A DNA stretch of 64,000 nucleotides from Endozoicomonas numazuensis (lineage in GTDB: Bacteria > Pseudomonadota > Gammaproteobacteria > Pseudomonadales > Endozoicomonadaceae): NCBI RefSeq assembly GCF_000722635.1, contig NZ_JOKH01000001.1:1215110-1279109 (forward strand). The letters run 5' to 3'. Shown here piece by piece: positions 26,381-35,247 of this stretch. The position numbers were made by a program, and so were the translations under genes. The stretch's first letter is position 1; every line of letters starts with the position of its first letter. The notes beneath the pieces were generated by a model. It did not search any database and had not been told where the DNA came from. It worked only from the letters and a program-made list of their open reading frames with translations.

Positions 26381-27271
26381 TTACTCTCCATCGTCATAGG
26401 GAGATTCAACCTGAATTGAATGCAGAATAGAGTATGTTTCAGTATCTGCCTGGGTTCTCAGACCTGTGTATTCAACATAAACTTCTGATTGTGATATCGC
26501 TGCATCTTCGGCATAGCGGCAGATGGCTTCATTGTACGTGAACAGTTGTACAACATTTGGAGCTTCTACCTCGTAAGTTTCATAAGTCAGAACGGTTTTG
26601 ACTTCATAATCATTCTGATAAACATTGTATTCCAGAGCGGGTTTGTAGACTTGCCTTTGTTTCTGAATTCGGGCCATGCCCCCAAGATGGAGGTAGACGG
26701 TACATTTGTGATCAAGGATCACTTGTCCCCAGCGAGCCACATGAAGAATTAATCCAAATGTTTGCCATTGGCCAAAAATTTTTGAGTTCTCTATGGCTGG
26801 ATTTGAATCAATGCCATTTGGGAATTGAGTGAATGAAGGGGTTTTTGAAAAACTGCTTTCAACGGGTCTGGCCTCAATAACACGGTAGCGACTATTAGTA
26901 GCCATGGAGTTATACCAGAAAGGGTATTTGTACTTGATGACGACAGGAGTGCTTGAAACCCTCAGTTTGTCCCAGAGGTAGCGGTATTCAGGTTGAACTG
27001 AAACATCATAGGCTTCAGCAGGATAGCTTTTCGCAGTGTAGGCACCCTCTCCAAGTTGGACTTCGAGCTCTCCCGATTCCCAGATAAAGCCGCTTTCCCA
27101 ACCTTTTGAAGAAACGGTTCCCACCATAAAGCCGGTGCCCCACCAACCTTCTTCGTCAGATTGTACCTGTGCAGAGGGTAGTTCAGGTTGCAGAGGAGGA
27201 ACGGGCTCAGACCAGACAGATATACAGAAAACAGAGATCAGCAGGCCGAAGATCCATTGAGGCCCTTTCAT
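26381..27271 (-). CDS. Exported protein of unknown function (296 aa)
   Basis: I do not recognise this protein. A signal peptide (WIFGLLISVFCISVWSEP) is clear, followed by a Pro-rich linker and a mature part with many Trp, Tyr and charged residues (EEGWWGTGFMVGT, WESGFIWESGELEVQLGEG). Alternating strand-like segments suggest a beta-rich domain. There are no membrane helices after the signal and only two cysteines, near residues 200 and 245. It is monocistronic, with an M20 peptidase gene downstream. Confidence 0.6.
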   Translation of the reverse strand: MKGPQWIFGLLISVFCISVWSEPVPPLQPELPSAQVQSDEEGWWGTGFMVGTVSSKGWESGFIWESGELEVQLGEGAYTAKSYPAEAYDVSVQPEYRYLWDKLRVSSTPVVIKYKYPFWYNSMATNSRYRVIEARPVESSFSKTPSFTQFPNGIDSNPAIENSKIFGQWQTFGLILHVARWGQVILDHKCTVYLHLGGMARIQKQRQVYKPALEYNVYQNDYEVKTVLTYETYEVEAPNVVQLFTYNEAICRYAEDAAISQSEVYVEYTGLRTQADTETYSILHSIQVESPYDDGE

Positions 27272-27394
27272 AATGGTGTCCTTACCAAAGAGTGAAGTTA
27301 TACGATTCAGATTAGCAGTATGTCTGGAGAAGCGTCAGCGGTGTAGAAATGATAGCAAGTCAGGAAAGCATAATGCTTTCCTGACAGGAGATGA

Positions 27395-28537
27395 TCAAAT
27401 AGGTTTTTCTGCCAGGTTGATAATGACGTTGCGTAGAAGTTGCAGGCGAGGCTCAATAGAATCCAGTTGAAGGAATTCGTTTCGGCTGTGCATACCTGCA
27501 CCAATTGGTCCAAGGCCATCAACAGTCGGTATGCCCAGTGCGCCTGTGTAGTTGGCATCTGAGCCTCCGCCAACAGCCATCCAGGTAACAGGCAGGCCCA
27601 TTTGTTCACCGCTCTCTTCGATCACAGCCATCAATTTTTCACTTTTCTCGTTGGGAGTAAAAGCAGGTTTGTGGGCAATGCGATTGAGCTTAATCCTCAT
27701 ACCTTCCAGAAAGGGCCTTTCAGCCATTTCATTGATCAGCTGTTCAATACCGTCATAATCGTCGTTGTTCCAGAAGCGGATATCCAGAACAGCTTTGGCA
27801 AAGTCTGGCACTACGTTGCTGGTGGTGCCTCCTTCTATAGTGCCGAAATTCAGGGTTGTGCCGGTTTCAAAATTGGTTTCCTGATTCAGACGATTCACCC
27901 ATTGAGCAAACTCGGTAATGGCTGATATGCCTTTCTGAGGTTCATTGCCAGCATGGGCCGCTTTACCGTGGAATTCAATGTCATAAACGGCCAGACCTTT
28001 TCTGGCTTTTACCAGAGAGCCATCTACACGAGCCGCTTCGGCAACCAGAACGCAGCGACTTTTCAAGGCTACACTCTTGATCCAGTCCGCAGAATAGGTG
28101 GAGCCGGTTTCTTCATCCGGGTTCATGCAGACACAAATACTCAGGCGGTCCAGAATATCTTCAGGCAGGTTTTTCAGGGTTAGAAAAATGTTCAGCAGGC
28201 CGGATTTCATATCGGCTACACCAGGTCCATAGGCTTTTTCCGTATCCCGGGTGAAAGACCATTCTGATACAGTACCCTGTGGAAATACTGTGTCCATATG
28301 GCCAACCAGCATGATGTCGTATTCCTGGGCATCTGGCTTATTGGTTACCTGAAGTCCGGGTCCTACTGATTCACCGAAGGATTGTCTGGCAACATGCCAG
28401 CCGATGGCTTCGTACTTGCCGGTCATTATGTCGGCGATGGCAGCGACGCCAGAGGGCGTGTTGGTTCCACAGTCAATATTGATCAGTGCTTGCAATTCTT
28501 CCAGATAGGAATCAAGGCTGAAAGTTTCTTTAGACAT
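27395..28537 (-). CDS. M20-family metallopeptidase, glutamate carboxypeptidase-like (380 aa)
   Basis: This zinc-dependent exo- or dipeptidase resembles carboxypeptidase G2. Metal-site motifs are VGHMDTVFP (His-Asp), GPGVADMKSG (bridging Asp), NPDEETGS (catalytic Glu and zinc Glu) and the C-terminal GAGMHSRNEF (zinc His). A dimerisation domain with FHGKAAHAGNEPQKG lies between. I chose ATG 28537, preceded by GAGG; an upstream start at 28597 adds 20 residues that look unrelated to the family. The exact substrate is unknown. Confidence 0.85.
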   Translation of the reverse strand: MSKETFSLDSYLEELQALINIDCGTNTPSGVAAIADIMTGKYEAIGWHVARQSFGESVGPGLQVTNKPDAQEYDIMLVGHMDTVFPQGTVSEWSFTRDTEKAYGPGVADMKSGLLNIFLTLKNLPEDILDRLSICVCMNPDEETGSTYSADWIKSVALKSRCVLVAEAARVDGSLVKARKGLAVYDIEFHGKAAHAGNEPQKGISAITEFAQWVNRLNQETNFETGTTLNFGTIEGGTTSNVVPDFAKAVLDIRFWNNDDYDGIEQLINEMAERPFLEGMRIKLNRIAHKPAFTPNEKSEKLMAVIEESGEQMGLPVTWMAVGGGSDANYTGALGIPTVDGLGPIGAGMHSRNEFLQLDSIEPRLQLLRNVIINLAEKPI

Positions 28538-28832
28538 GGCTTTTGGCCTCATAGGCAGAAACGAGTTTTTGAAAATCATTTCATTCCTACAGGGCAAGAA
28601 ATGATTTTTTCGCTTATGGCTGTTCTAGGAACCTGATGTCAGCAGGTTGGCAAGGTAAAGCGACAGTGTGCTTCGGTATTGCATTTATTTAACTTCTTAA
28701 TAGTATGTTTTGCAGCCGTGCAAAAATATCCTGATAATTACAGGCCGAATCAGTAAAATTACTCACATGTTAATAATGTGGGCCGGCCAATATCAGAACC
28801 GGAGCACGTTAATAGGAGAGATAGAAGAACTC

Positions 28833-29600
28833 ATGAAGTTGTATGCCAGACAGCAGGGGGAAGGTGAGCACCTGATCAGTGTGCACGGACTATTCGGATC
28901 GCAGGAGAATCTGGGCGCTATCAATCGTCAATTGGCAGAGAAGTTCAGGGTTCATGGTCTGGATGTTCGAAATCATGGCCGTTCTCCTCATGATGCTGCA
29001 ATGGACTATTCCGTTATGGCGGAGGATATCGTCGAGTACCTTGATGAACAGCAGATTGAAAAAGCGCATTTGCTTGGGCATTCCATGGGCGGAAAAGTAG
29101 TGATGGAGGTGGCGCTGGCGTATCCCGATCGAGTGGAGAGATTGGCGGTCATGGATATAGCGCCGGTTCATTACAAAGTACGACGCCACGATGATGTGTT
29201 TTCCGGTTTGTTTGCGGTGGACCTGGAGAATATGCAAAAAAGAGGAGACGCTGACCAGGCTCTGCGCCAACATGTAGAGGAGCTGGCAGTTCGATCATTT
29301 CTGCTAAAAAACCTTTATCGAAATGAGGCGGGCAGCTACAGCTGGCGAATGAATCTGGATGCTATTCATCATCATTATCTGAATATTCTTGCCGGGCCCT
29401 CTGCAAAAGGCTCTTTTGAGGGAGATGTGCTGTTCCTGAAAGGAGGTCACTCAGATTACATTCTGGCAGAACACAGGGAAGAGGTGCTTAAACATTTTCC
29501 CAATGCGTCTATGAGAGAAATAGCGGATACCGGTCATTGGCTGCATGCTGAAAAGCCAGAGCTGGTTGCCCGTACTCTGATGCGTTTTCTGGAGTCCTGA
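28833..29600 (+). CDS. Alpha/beta-hydrolase, YbfF-type esterase (255 aa)
   Basis: The nucleophile elbow is GHSMGGK near residue 91, the oxyanion region is ISVHGLFGSQENLG, and the likely catalytic His is in IADTGHWLHAEKPE. The layout matches the YbfF family of small acyl-CoA esterases. I start at ATG 28833, after AGGAG at 28814, because the domain begins there; an in-frame ATG at 28710 would add a 41-residue leader without family character. A bidirectional terminator follows at 29611. Confidence 0.83.
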   Translation: MKLYARQQGEGEHLISVHGLFGSQENLGAINRQLAEKFRVHGLDVRNHGRSPHDAAMDYSVMAEDIVEYLDEQQIEKAHLLGHSMGGKVVMEVALAYPDRVERLAVMDIAPVHYKVRRHDDVFSGLFAVDLENMQKRGDADQALRQHVEELAVRSFLLKNLYRNEAGSYSWRMNLDAIHHHYLNILAGPSAKGSFEGDVLFLKGGHSDYILAEHREEVLKHFPNASMREIADTGHWLHAEKPELVARTLMRFLES

Positions 29601-29610
29601 GATTCAATGA

Positions 29611-29638
29611 AAAAAGCCGCCTTGAGTGGGCGGCTTTC
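29611..29638. terminator. Bidirectional terminator between convergent genes
   Basis: GCCGCC pairs with GGCGGC around a short loop, flanked by A-run and T-run: AAAAAAGCCGCC upstream and GGCGGCTTT downstream. It serves the esterase on the plus strand and the small charged-protein gene on the minus strand. Confidence 0.8.
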
Positions 29639-29647
29639 ACATTAATT

Positions 29648-29902
29648 TCAATGTCGAGGTTGTTGACTCTCAACGTCATCCAATTGACCCGTGTCATCGT
29701 CATCATCAAAGTCATCATAGGAACCGGCGAGATTATGGCGCAGGGATCTTTTATCCCAATAATCATTGATACCCTGGCGTATTGATTTGTTTTTTCTTTC
29801 CTTGCAGCGTTCCTTAGCGGTTTGTCTCTTCCTGTATTCCTGGCCTGAATCCCAGAAAGACTCATCCTGGTCATCGTACTGCATTGACCTTACCCTGGAC
29901 AT
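29648..29902 (-). CDS. Small highly charged protein of unknown function (84 aa)
   Basis: I do not recognise it. The middle is very basic (EYRKRQTAKERCKERKNKS) and the tail is acidic (DDFDDDDDTGQLDD). It has no signal peptide or membrane helix. I start at ATG 29902, with GGAAG upstream; an in-frame ATG at 29938 would add 12 residues. The clean terminator right after the stop codon supports a real gene. The charge pattern recalls the PA3496-type small proteins of pseudomonads, but I cannot confirm this. Confidence 0.5.
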   Translation of the reverse strand: MSRVRSMQYDDQDESFWDSGQEYRKRQTAKERCKERKNKSIRQGINDYWDKRSLRHNLAGSYDDFDDDDDTGQLDDVESQQPRH

Positions 29903-29992
29903 ATCCTTACTTCCTTTTTTACTGCTCCTATCTCTCAATCTAGGAAAAAGTAGCCAAGGTTTTAATAAGAAATATTCATATGAACGAGGGTA

Positions 29993-30787
29993 TCAATAGC
30001 CGTTTGCGGCGAGGTCCAGTTCCAGGGAGTAGCCTTCCAGACGAATCACCCGGGTGTTGACACTGCCGTCAGGCATAAGTTCAAGCTCTCTGTAGCCAGG
30101 CCGGCGGTCATCCAGCATGAAATTGTCGCATTTAGGCTTGAACTGAACACAGGTGGAAGGGGTTGAGAGAAACCGGACATTTTGAATGAATTGATCTCGT
30201 TCCTGATGGATATGACCATTCAGTACCACTCGGACATTAGGGTATGGCTTGATCACGTTCATAAACTGTTCGGCATTCTTCAGGCTGATATTGTCCAGCC
30301 ACTGGCTCTCAATAGAGTAGGCTGGGTGGTGGAAGGCGACCAGAGTATGCTTGTCAGGGTTTTGGGAAAGATGCTGAGACAAGAGCTGGAGCTCTTTGCT
30401 CGACAAAAAACCCGGGATCTGCCCTGGAATCTGGGAGTTCATCATAATAATTTGCCAGGAGCCCAGATCCAGATAGGGGTTCATGGCCTCAGGGCTGACT
30501 TGATGCATCAGGGTCAGAACGTCATGGTTTCCACAGGTCCAGAGATAAGGTTTATCACTGGTATCCAGAAGTGTTTTCAAGCTCTGATAGGATTCCAGGC
30601 TGTCGTCTTGGGTAAGGTCACCGGTAACCAGGATAGCGTCCGGGTTAAAGGATGAAGACTGAATCTGCTCCCAGACAGCCTGAAGGCTCTGGTTGGTGTC
30701 TGCTCCCATCAGTCTGCCATCACGAGAGCCGAACAGATGAGTATCTGTTAACTGGATGATACGTGTTCCGGTCATAAGCTGGCTCAT
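29993..30787 (-). CDS. cpdA: 3',5'-cyclic AMP phosphodiesterase (264 aa)
   Basis: It hydrolyses cAMP to AMP and so limits CRP signalling. Metallophosphoesterase motifs are in order: IQLTDTHLFG (DxH), LVTGDLTQDD (GDx), WTCGNHD (GNHD), LVAFHHPAY (GH-type His), VVLNGHIHQE (GHxH). The length fits CpdA/Icc. Its neighbour upstream is a yqiB-like gene, matching the conserved E. coli order yqiB-cpdA. Confidence 0.92.
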   Translation of the reverse strand: MSQLMTGTRIIQLTDTHLFGSRDGRLMGADTNQSLQAVWEQIQSSSFNPDAILVTGDLTQDDSLESYQSLKTLLDTSDKPYLWTCGNHDVLTLMHQVSPEAMNPYLDLGSWQIIMMNSQIPGQIPGFLSSKELQLLSQHLSQNPDKHTLVAFHHPAYSIESQWLDNISLKNAEQFMNVIKPYPNVRVVLNGHIHQERDQFIQNVRFLSTPSTCVQFKPKCDNFMLDDRRPGYRELELMPDGSVNTRVIRLEGYSLELDLAANGY

Positions 30788-30872
30788 AATTCGTTACTGA
30801 TGCAGCGAAGGCTTTCCATGATTTTATCAGGGAGATGGGAATAAAACAGTGAAACTTCGCACGTTTTCCGGT

Positions 30873-31352
30873 TCATACTTGGATGTTTTGATTAAAACCA
30901 TGACTGAGACAAAAGTTTAACCATTCACTGAAAAGCTGATTCAGTTGCTCTTTTTCATCAGGTAGTAGCATTTTTTCATTAGGGTAGGGGTAGATAGCCT
31001 TGAAGTGCCGGTCTTGATTGACGCTAATGATCTCAGCCATTCTAACATCCAGATAGATCCGAATTCTGAACTCGGGGAGTTTCAGCCATTCACCCCAGGC
31101 TGCATCCAGATCGACTTGCAGAACCGTTGTAAAAGGCGCACGTTCCAATACCTGAAACAATGCACGACCCTCCTGGCCAGCGAAATAAAATGATAGAGCA
31201 ACATTGTCGTTGCTCTCCAGATCGGGAAGCAGATGCATGAGTTTGTGAAAATTCCTTTCACACAAGCTCTGTTGTTTGATCAGGTTGGCTTTATAGCGAG
31301 CCTTGTCAGTCTTAGAGTCCATAATCTCAATCATAGTGCATGGCCTTGTCAT
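30873..31352 (-). CDS. yqiB: DUF1249 family protein (YqiB-like, 159 aa)
   Basis: This is a conserved gammaproteobacterial family of unknown function. Matching segments include SLCERNFHKLMHLLPD, ERAPFTTVLQVDLD and FRIRIYLDVRMAEIISV. The start at 31352 forms an ATGA overlap with the upstream cupin gene, which argues for it; in-frame ATGs at 31334 and 31322 are alternatives. It is next to cpdA, as in E. coli. Confidence 0.85.
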   Translation of the reverse strand: MTRPCTMIEIMDSKTDKARYKANLIKQQSLCERNFHKLMHLLPDLESNDNVALSFYFAGQEGRALFQVLERAPFTTVLQVDLDAAWGEWLKLPEFRIRIYLDVRMAEIISVNQDRHFKAIYPYPNEKMLLPDEKEQLNQLFSEWLNFCLSHGFNQNIQV

Positions 31353-31999
31353 AGAGGAAGATGGCCAGACTTTATTAAAAGAATGGTGTCGTCATTTACT
31401 GGCTGCAGATCATAATCGCAGTGGGGGGTGCGTATCCATGTATTGACAGGCCAATCTTCGGAATGGGTTGAAAGTTTTCCTGAAACAATAAGGAGTTCTA
31501 CACCTCCTGGTTTGTTTCGAAGATAAGGAGTTTCGCCCGCAGGAATGCTCAGAAGAGAGGTTCTCTTACTCTCAAATTGATGGAGAGAGACTTCTGTTAT
31601 TTTATCTGAGGCTTCTTTTTCAAGAGATTCGAAAATATTGATTCGAACGGTTTGCCTGTCTGCAGGATCAAACTGACAGAGCTTTACAAAAATAATGCAA
31701 CCATCCTTGCTGAACGGAGCATGATGACTCCCTGGAGGGTTTCTGATGTAGGTGCCCGAGCCAAAGTCTCCCGTTTCATCAGAGAAAATCCCTGAGAGTA
31801 CTAAAATTTCTTCGCCAGTGGGGTGTGGATGCTCAGGAAAACTGGCTCCTGCAACGTATTGGACAATGCTGGTTGCATGTCCGGACTCTTTGTCTTCACG
31901 GGCCAGTTGTTTGCGGAATACTGTGCTGGCTGGACTGGGCTGCCACTCTTGTTTCTCGGTTTGAATGATAATGGATTCTTGAAAGTTCATGTTCAGCAT
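31349..31999 (-). CDS. ChrR-like double-cupin protein (216 aa)
   Basis: Two cupin folds are seen. The first has the metal-site HPHPTGEEILVLSG (His, His and Glu), preceded by VAGASFPEH, and the second has AGETPYLRNKPGGVELLIVSG. This resembles the C-terminal cupin region of ChrR anti-sigma factors but lacks the N-terminal zinc anti-sigma domain, and no ECF sigma gene is beside it. It overlaps the yqiB start by 4 bases, so the cupin, yqiB and cpdA probably form one operon. The role is unknown. Confidence 0.75.
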   Translation of the reverse strand: MLNMNFQESIIIQTEKQEWQPSPASTVFRKQLAREDKESGHATSIVQYVAGASFPEHPHPTGEEILVLSGIFSDETGDFGSGTYIRNPPGSHHAPFSKDGCIIFVKLCQFDPADRQTVRINIFESLEKEASDKITEVSLHQFESKRTSLLSIPAGETPYLRNKPGGVELLIVSGKLSTHSEDWPVNTWIRTPHCDYDLQPVNDDTILLIKSGHLPL

Positions 32000-32144
32000 G
32001 AAACAGTACCTGCCTAATTAAAAGACTGTGGTTGATAATTCGGTGCCGGAATGTTGATCGGGCTGTTGTTGAGGTCGTGACTGTGAAGAATTAAGTTAAA
32101 ATCTTCACAAACCCGGTTTATTGCTTTTGACGACAGGTAAACTA

Positions 32145-32306
32145 GGAGCCTGACCGAGAATAGGCAGGTCGGCCTAAAATCCAGAAAGAACGGCCCATTT
32201 TTCCGATAAATTTGATTGAATAGGCCCACTATTCGCACAAATTTATCGAAAAAATGGCCTCGTTCTACTGAATTTTATTCTTGACCACTATTCTCGGTCA
32301 GGCTCC
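32145..32306. mobile_element. 162-bp TA-flanked inverted-repeat element (MITE candidate)
   Basis: The terminal inverted repeats begin GGAGCCTGACCGAGAATAG and end CTATTCTCGGTCAGGCTCC, perfect over at least 19 bp. TA lies directly outside each end (32143-32144 and 32307-32308), which looks like a duplicated TA inside a CTAG target. The interior is also an imperfect palindrome (CCATTTTTCCGATAAATTTG against CAAATTTATCGAAAAAATGG), so the whole element can fold as one long hairpin. It encodes no protein. A TA target is typical of IS630/Tc1-type transposases. It lies in the 399-bp divergent gap between the cupin gene and tolC, about 92 bp before tolC. Confidence 0.8.
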
Positions 32307-32398
32307 TAGTGTAAATTCACCCGGTTGCGCTTGAGTTACAGCAGTTATACTCACATCATTGTTCGGCTTTCGGGCCCATTTTTCAAGGAACTGGAGAT

Positions 32399-33799
32399 AT
32401 GCCACGAACTTTTCGTAAAGGCTTTTTGCTGGCAGCCCTGGCCGGCTCAATACTGTCTGCCCAAGCGGCTGAGACAGAGTACAACTTACTCGATGTTTAT
32501 AATCTGGCGTTGAAAAATGATGCCCAACTGGCTGCGGCTCGGGCTGACATGATGGCAACCCAGGAAGGCAGTACCCAGGCGCGTGCGCTCTTATTGCCTA
32601 ACCTCTCCCTGTCCGGGGGCACACAGTATAACAAGACAAAAACTGAAACGACTGCGGATGACGTAAAGGACAGCTATAACTCCAATACTTGGGGAGCGTC
32701 CCTTAATCAACCGCTATTTAATCTGGCCAGCTGGTTTGGCTACGATTCTGCCAAATTTCAGAGTGCTCAAGCTGAAGCTACCTTTGGATACGAGCAGCAA
32801 AACCTGATCCTCAGAGTTTCAGAAGCTTACTTTAATGTGCTGAGAGCGGAAGACAGCCTGATCACGGACGTTGCTGAAGAAAAGGCTGTTAAGCAGCAGC
32901 TGGATCAGGCTCGTGAACGTTATAATGTTGGTCTTATCGCGGAGACTGATGTCCTCGAAGCCAGGGCACGCTATGACGATTCTCGAGTGGCCAGAATTGA
33001 TGGGGAAAATAATCTCTCAGTTGCTTATGAATCATTGAGAACAATCACTGATCAGGATATTCAGGACATTGGCAAGCTGAAAAAAACCATGCCGGTCAGT
33101 GCTCCTGCACCTGCCAATTCTGATGAGTGGGTGAACAACGCTATCAAGAACAACCTGCAGCTTGAGTCAGCGCGTGAAAGCCTGAAGGCTTCAGAGAGCA
33201 ACATAAAGGTTCAGAAGTCAGGGCATGCCCCAACAGTCGATGCTTTTGCCACTTATACCTATAACTCAAGCAATGGTGATCACTCTAGAGGTCTGCCATC
33301 TTCCAATGGCGCTTTGACTACCGGAGACGGTGACCAGACGGTAGTAGGCGTCAAGTTCACACTGCCTCTGTTTGCTGGTGGTGGAACCAGCTCCAAGGTA
33401 CGTCAAGCCACTTACCAGATGGAGTCTGTGCAGCAGAATTACGACAAGGCCTTGCGTGAGATAAACTCTGGAACCCGCAACCTGTTTCGTACGGTTAACT
33501 CTGATGTTTCCCGTGTAGAAGCCCGGTGTCAGGGTATTGTTTCTTCTGAAAGTGCTCTGAAAGCCACTCAAAGTGGTTATGAAGTGGGTACTCGCAACAT
33601 TACAGACGTTCTGGATGCACAGAAGACTTTGTTTGCGGCGCAGCGTGATTATCTGAATGCTCGTTATGATTTCATTGTGAATACTCTGAAACTGAAGCAG
33701 ACAGCAGGGACTCTGAACCCTGAAGATCTTTCTGAACTGAACAGCTGGATTGTTTCTTCAGAAGAGATATCCATTCCTGCCCAGTGTCGAGCAGACTGA
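32399..33799 (+). CDS. tolC: TolC-family outer-membrane channel (466 aa)
   Basis: This is the outer-membrane exit duct for tripartite efflux and type I secretion. A signal peptide ends about residue 23 (LLAALAGSILSAQAAE). The protein has the two homologous halves of TolC: YNLLDVYNLALKNDAQLAAA with DVLEARARYDDSRVARIDGEN, and later VDAFATYTYN with VGTRNITDVLDAQKTLFAAQ and DYLNARYDFIVNTLKLKQTAGTL. An SD-like GGAG is at the right spacing. A bidirectional terminator at 33823 follows. The inverted-repeat element at 32145 lies in its promoter region. Confidence 0.92.
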   Translation: MPRTFRKGFLLAALAGSILSAQAAETEYNLLDVYNLALKNDAQLAAARADMMATQEGSTQARALLLPNLSLSGGTQYNKTKTETTADDVKDSYNSNTWGASLNQPLFNLASWFGYDSAKFQSAQAEATFGYEQQNLILRVSEAYFNVLRAEDSLITDVAEEKAVKQQLDQARERYNVGLIAETDVLEARARYDDSRVARIDGENNLSVAYESLRTITDQDIQDIGKLKKTMPVSAPAPANSDEWVNNAIKNNLQLESARESLKASESNIKVQKSGHAPTVDAFATYTYNSSNGDHSRGLPSSNGALTTGDGDQTVVGVKFTLPLFAGGGTSSKVRQATYQMESVQQNYDKALREINSGTRNLFRTVNSDVSRVEARCQGIVSSESALKATQSGYEVGTRNITDVLDAQKTLFAAQRDYLNARYDFIVNTLKLKQTAGTLNPEDLSELNSWIVSSEEISIPAQCRAD

Positions 33800-33822
33800 G
33801 TGACTAAACAGTCATAAGGTAG

Positions 33823-33856
33823 AAAAAAATAGCGCTGACATCGGCGCTATTTTTTT
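33823..33856. terminator. Bidirectional terminator between tolC and waaA
   Basis: ATAGCGC pairs with GCGCTAT around TGACATCG, preceded by AAAAAAA and followed by TTTTTTT. It can stop transcription from both convergent genes. Confidence 0.93.
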
Positions 33857-33870
33857 ATATGGCGTTATTC

Positions 33871-35160
33871 TCAGTGAAGACGATCAATAGTTTCTGTTAC
33901 CAGCTTAAGAAGCTTTTGCAGTGCTCCTTTATTGCCTTCAACAAAAGCCTGTGCCTGGCTGCCCATCTTTTTTCTGGCCGCATCGTCTGCCAGAAGCTCT
34001 GTAACAGCGGCTGCCAGCTGCTCTGAGTTTTGTATAGTCCTCATGCCTCCAGCGTCTTCCAACTGCTGACTGATATCAGTGAAGTTGTAAACGCTGGGGC
34101 CTGATAAAACCGGAACTCCCAGTGCAGCGGGCTCCAGCATGTTATGGCCTCCATTCTTAATCAGGCTGCCCCCAACAAAGGCAATGTCTGATGTTGCATA
34201 GAGCTTCATTAACTCACCCATGGTATCGCCAATAATCACCTGAGTGTCGGGTGACGTTTCTGTGGCCTGACTGTGCCTGATGGTGTTGAGTCCCTGGCTT
34301 TTAGACAATTCAAAAACACTATTGAAGCGCTCGGGGTGTCTGGGAACGAGAAGCAACAAGGTGTCTGGTCGTTTCTTGAGTATTGTTTTAAAGGCATCCA
34401 GAACCGGTTTGTCTTCACCATCGTGGGTACTGGCGGCAATCAGAATTTGGGCTTTATGACCTAACCCTGATTCCCAGGAGGATTTCAGCAGAGCTGCGCT
34501 TTTATTGATTTCATCATCTACTGATAAGTCAAATTTAACGCTGCCGGTAATGGTCAGGTGCTCGTTGGGTAAGCCCAGTTGCCTGAACCTTTCTCCATCG
34601 TTTTCATTCTGACAGGCAACCTGATGAATATTTTGCATCATTTTCCGGGTCAGGGACCCCAATTTTGCGTAACCCCGGGAGGACTTTTCTGACAATCTGG
34701 CATTCACAATTACAACAGGAATATTTCTGGCTTTGCAGGCTGCAATGGTATTGGGCCAAAGCTCTGTTTCCATCATCAGAGCCATTTGTGGATGAATCCG
34801 GTTTAAAAACCGGTTTTGCACATCAGGTAAATCATAGGGGCAGTACACATGATAAACGCTGTCACCATAAATCTTTCTAACACGCTCTGAGCCGGTTGGA
34901 GTCATGGTCGTGATAACAAACTGGTGATTAGGGTAATGACCCATCAAGGCTTTAACCATGGGGGCGCTGGCTATCGCTTCACCCACAGAGACCGAGTGGA
35001 TCCAGATGACCGGCTTGTCTTGGGGCAGTTTCTGGATAAACCCAAAACGTTCTCCCCATCGAAGACGGTAGGCAGGGGATTTTCTAGCGCGCAGAACCAG
35101 CTTGATTAAGACAGCAGGTATTGCCATGTACAATAATATTGAATATAAAATTCGACTCAT
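33871..35160 (-). CDS. waaA: 3-deoxy-D-manno-octulosonic acid transferase (429 aa)
   Basis: This membrane-anchored glycosyltransferase adds Kdo to lipid A precursor. An N-terminal membrane segment (MSRILYSILLYMAIPAVLIK) is followed by the family block YRLRWGERFGFI and PVIWIHSVSVGEAIAS. FVITTMTPTGSERV and LMMETELWPNTIAACK follow, and the C-terminal domain has NILEPAALGVP-like NMLEPAALGVPVLSGPSVYNF. I start at ATG 35160 so the anchor is N-terminal; an in-frame ATG at 35373 would add 71 residues overlapping the divergent gene. It ends at a shared terminator with tolC. Confidence 0.93.
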   Translation of the reverse strand: MSRILYSILLYMAIPAVLIKLVLRARKSPAYRLRWGERFGFIQKLPQDKPVIWIHSVSVGEAIASAPMVKALMGHYPNHQFVITTMTPTGSERVRKIYGDSVYHVYCPYDLPDVQNRFLNRIHPQMALMMETELWPNTIAACKARNIPVVIVNARLSEKSSRGYAKLGSLTRKMMQNIHQVACQNENDGERFRQLGLPNEHLTITGSVKFDLSVDDEINKSAALLKSSWESGLGHKAQILIAASTHDGEDKPVLDAFKTILKKRPDTLLLLVPRHPERFNSVFELSKSQGLNTIRHSQATETSPDTQVIIGDTMGELMKLYATSDIAFVGGSLIKNGGHNMLEPAALGVPVLSGPSVYNFTDISQQLEDAGGMRTIQNSEQLAAAVTELLADDAARKKMGSQAQAFVEGNKGALQKLLKLVTETIDRLH

Positions 35161-35247
35161 GCTAGGGCTGGATTCGTTGGGAGTTGCGGTATCAGCTATG
35201 TTAACAGATAGACCCTGACCCGAAACAGATTTATGGATTGAATCTTC

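Noticed and set aside
29509-29874. 121-codon minus-strand frame crossing the terminator at 29611
   Set aside because: It runs through the bidirectional terminator and antisense into the esterase gene; the 84-residue frame with a ribosome site is the better gene.
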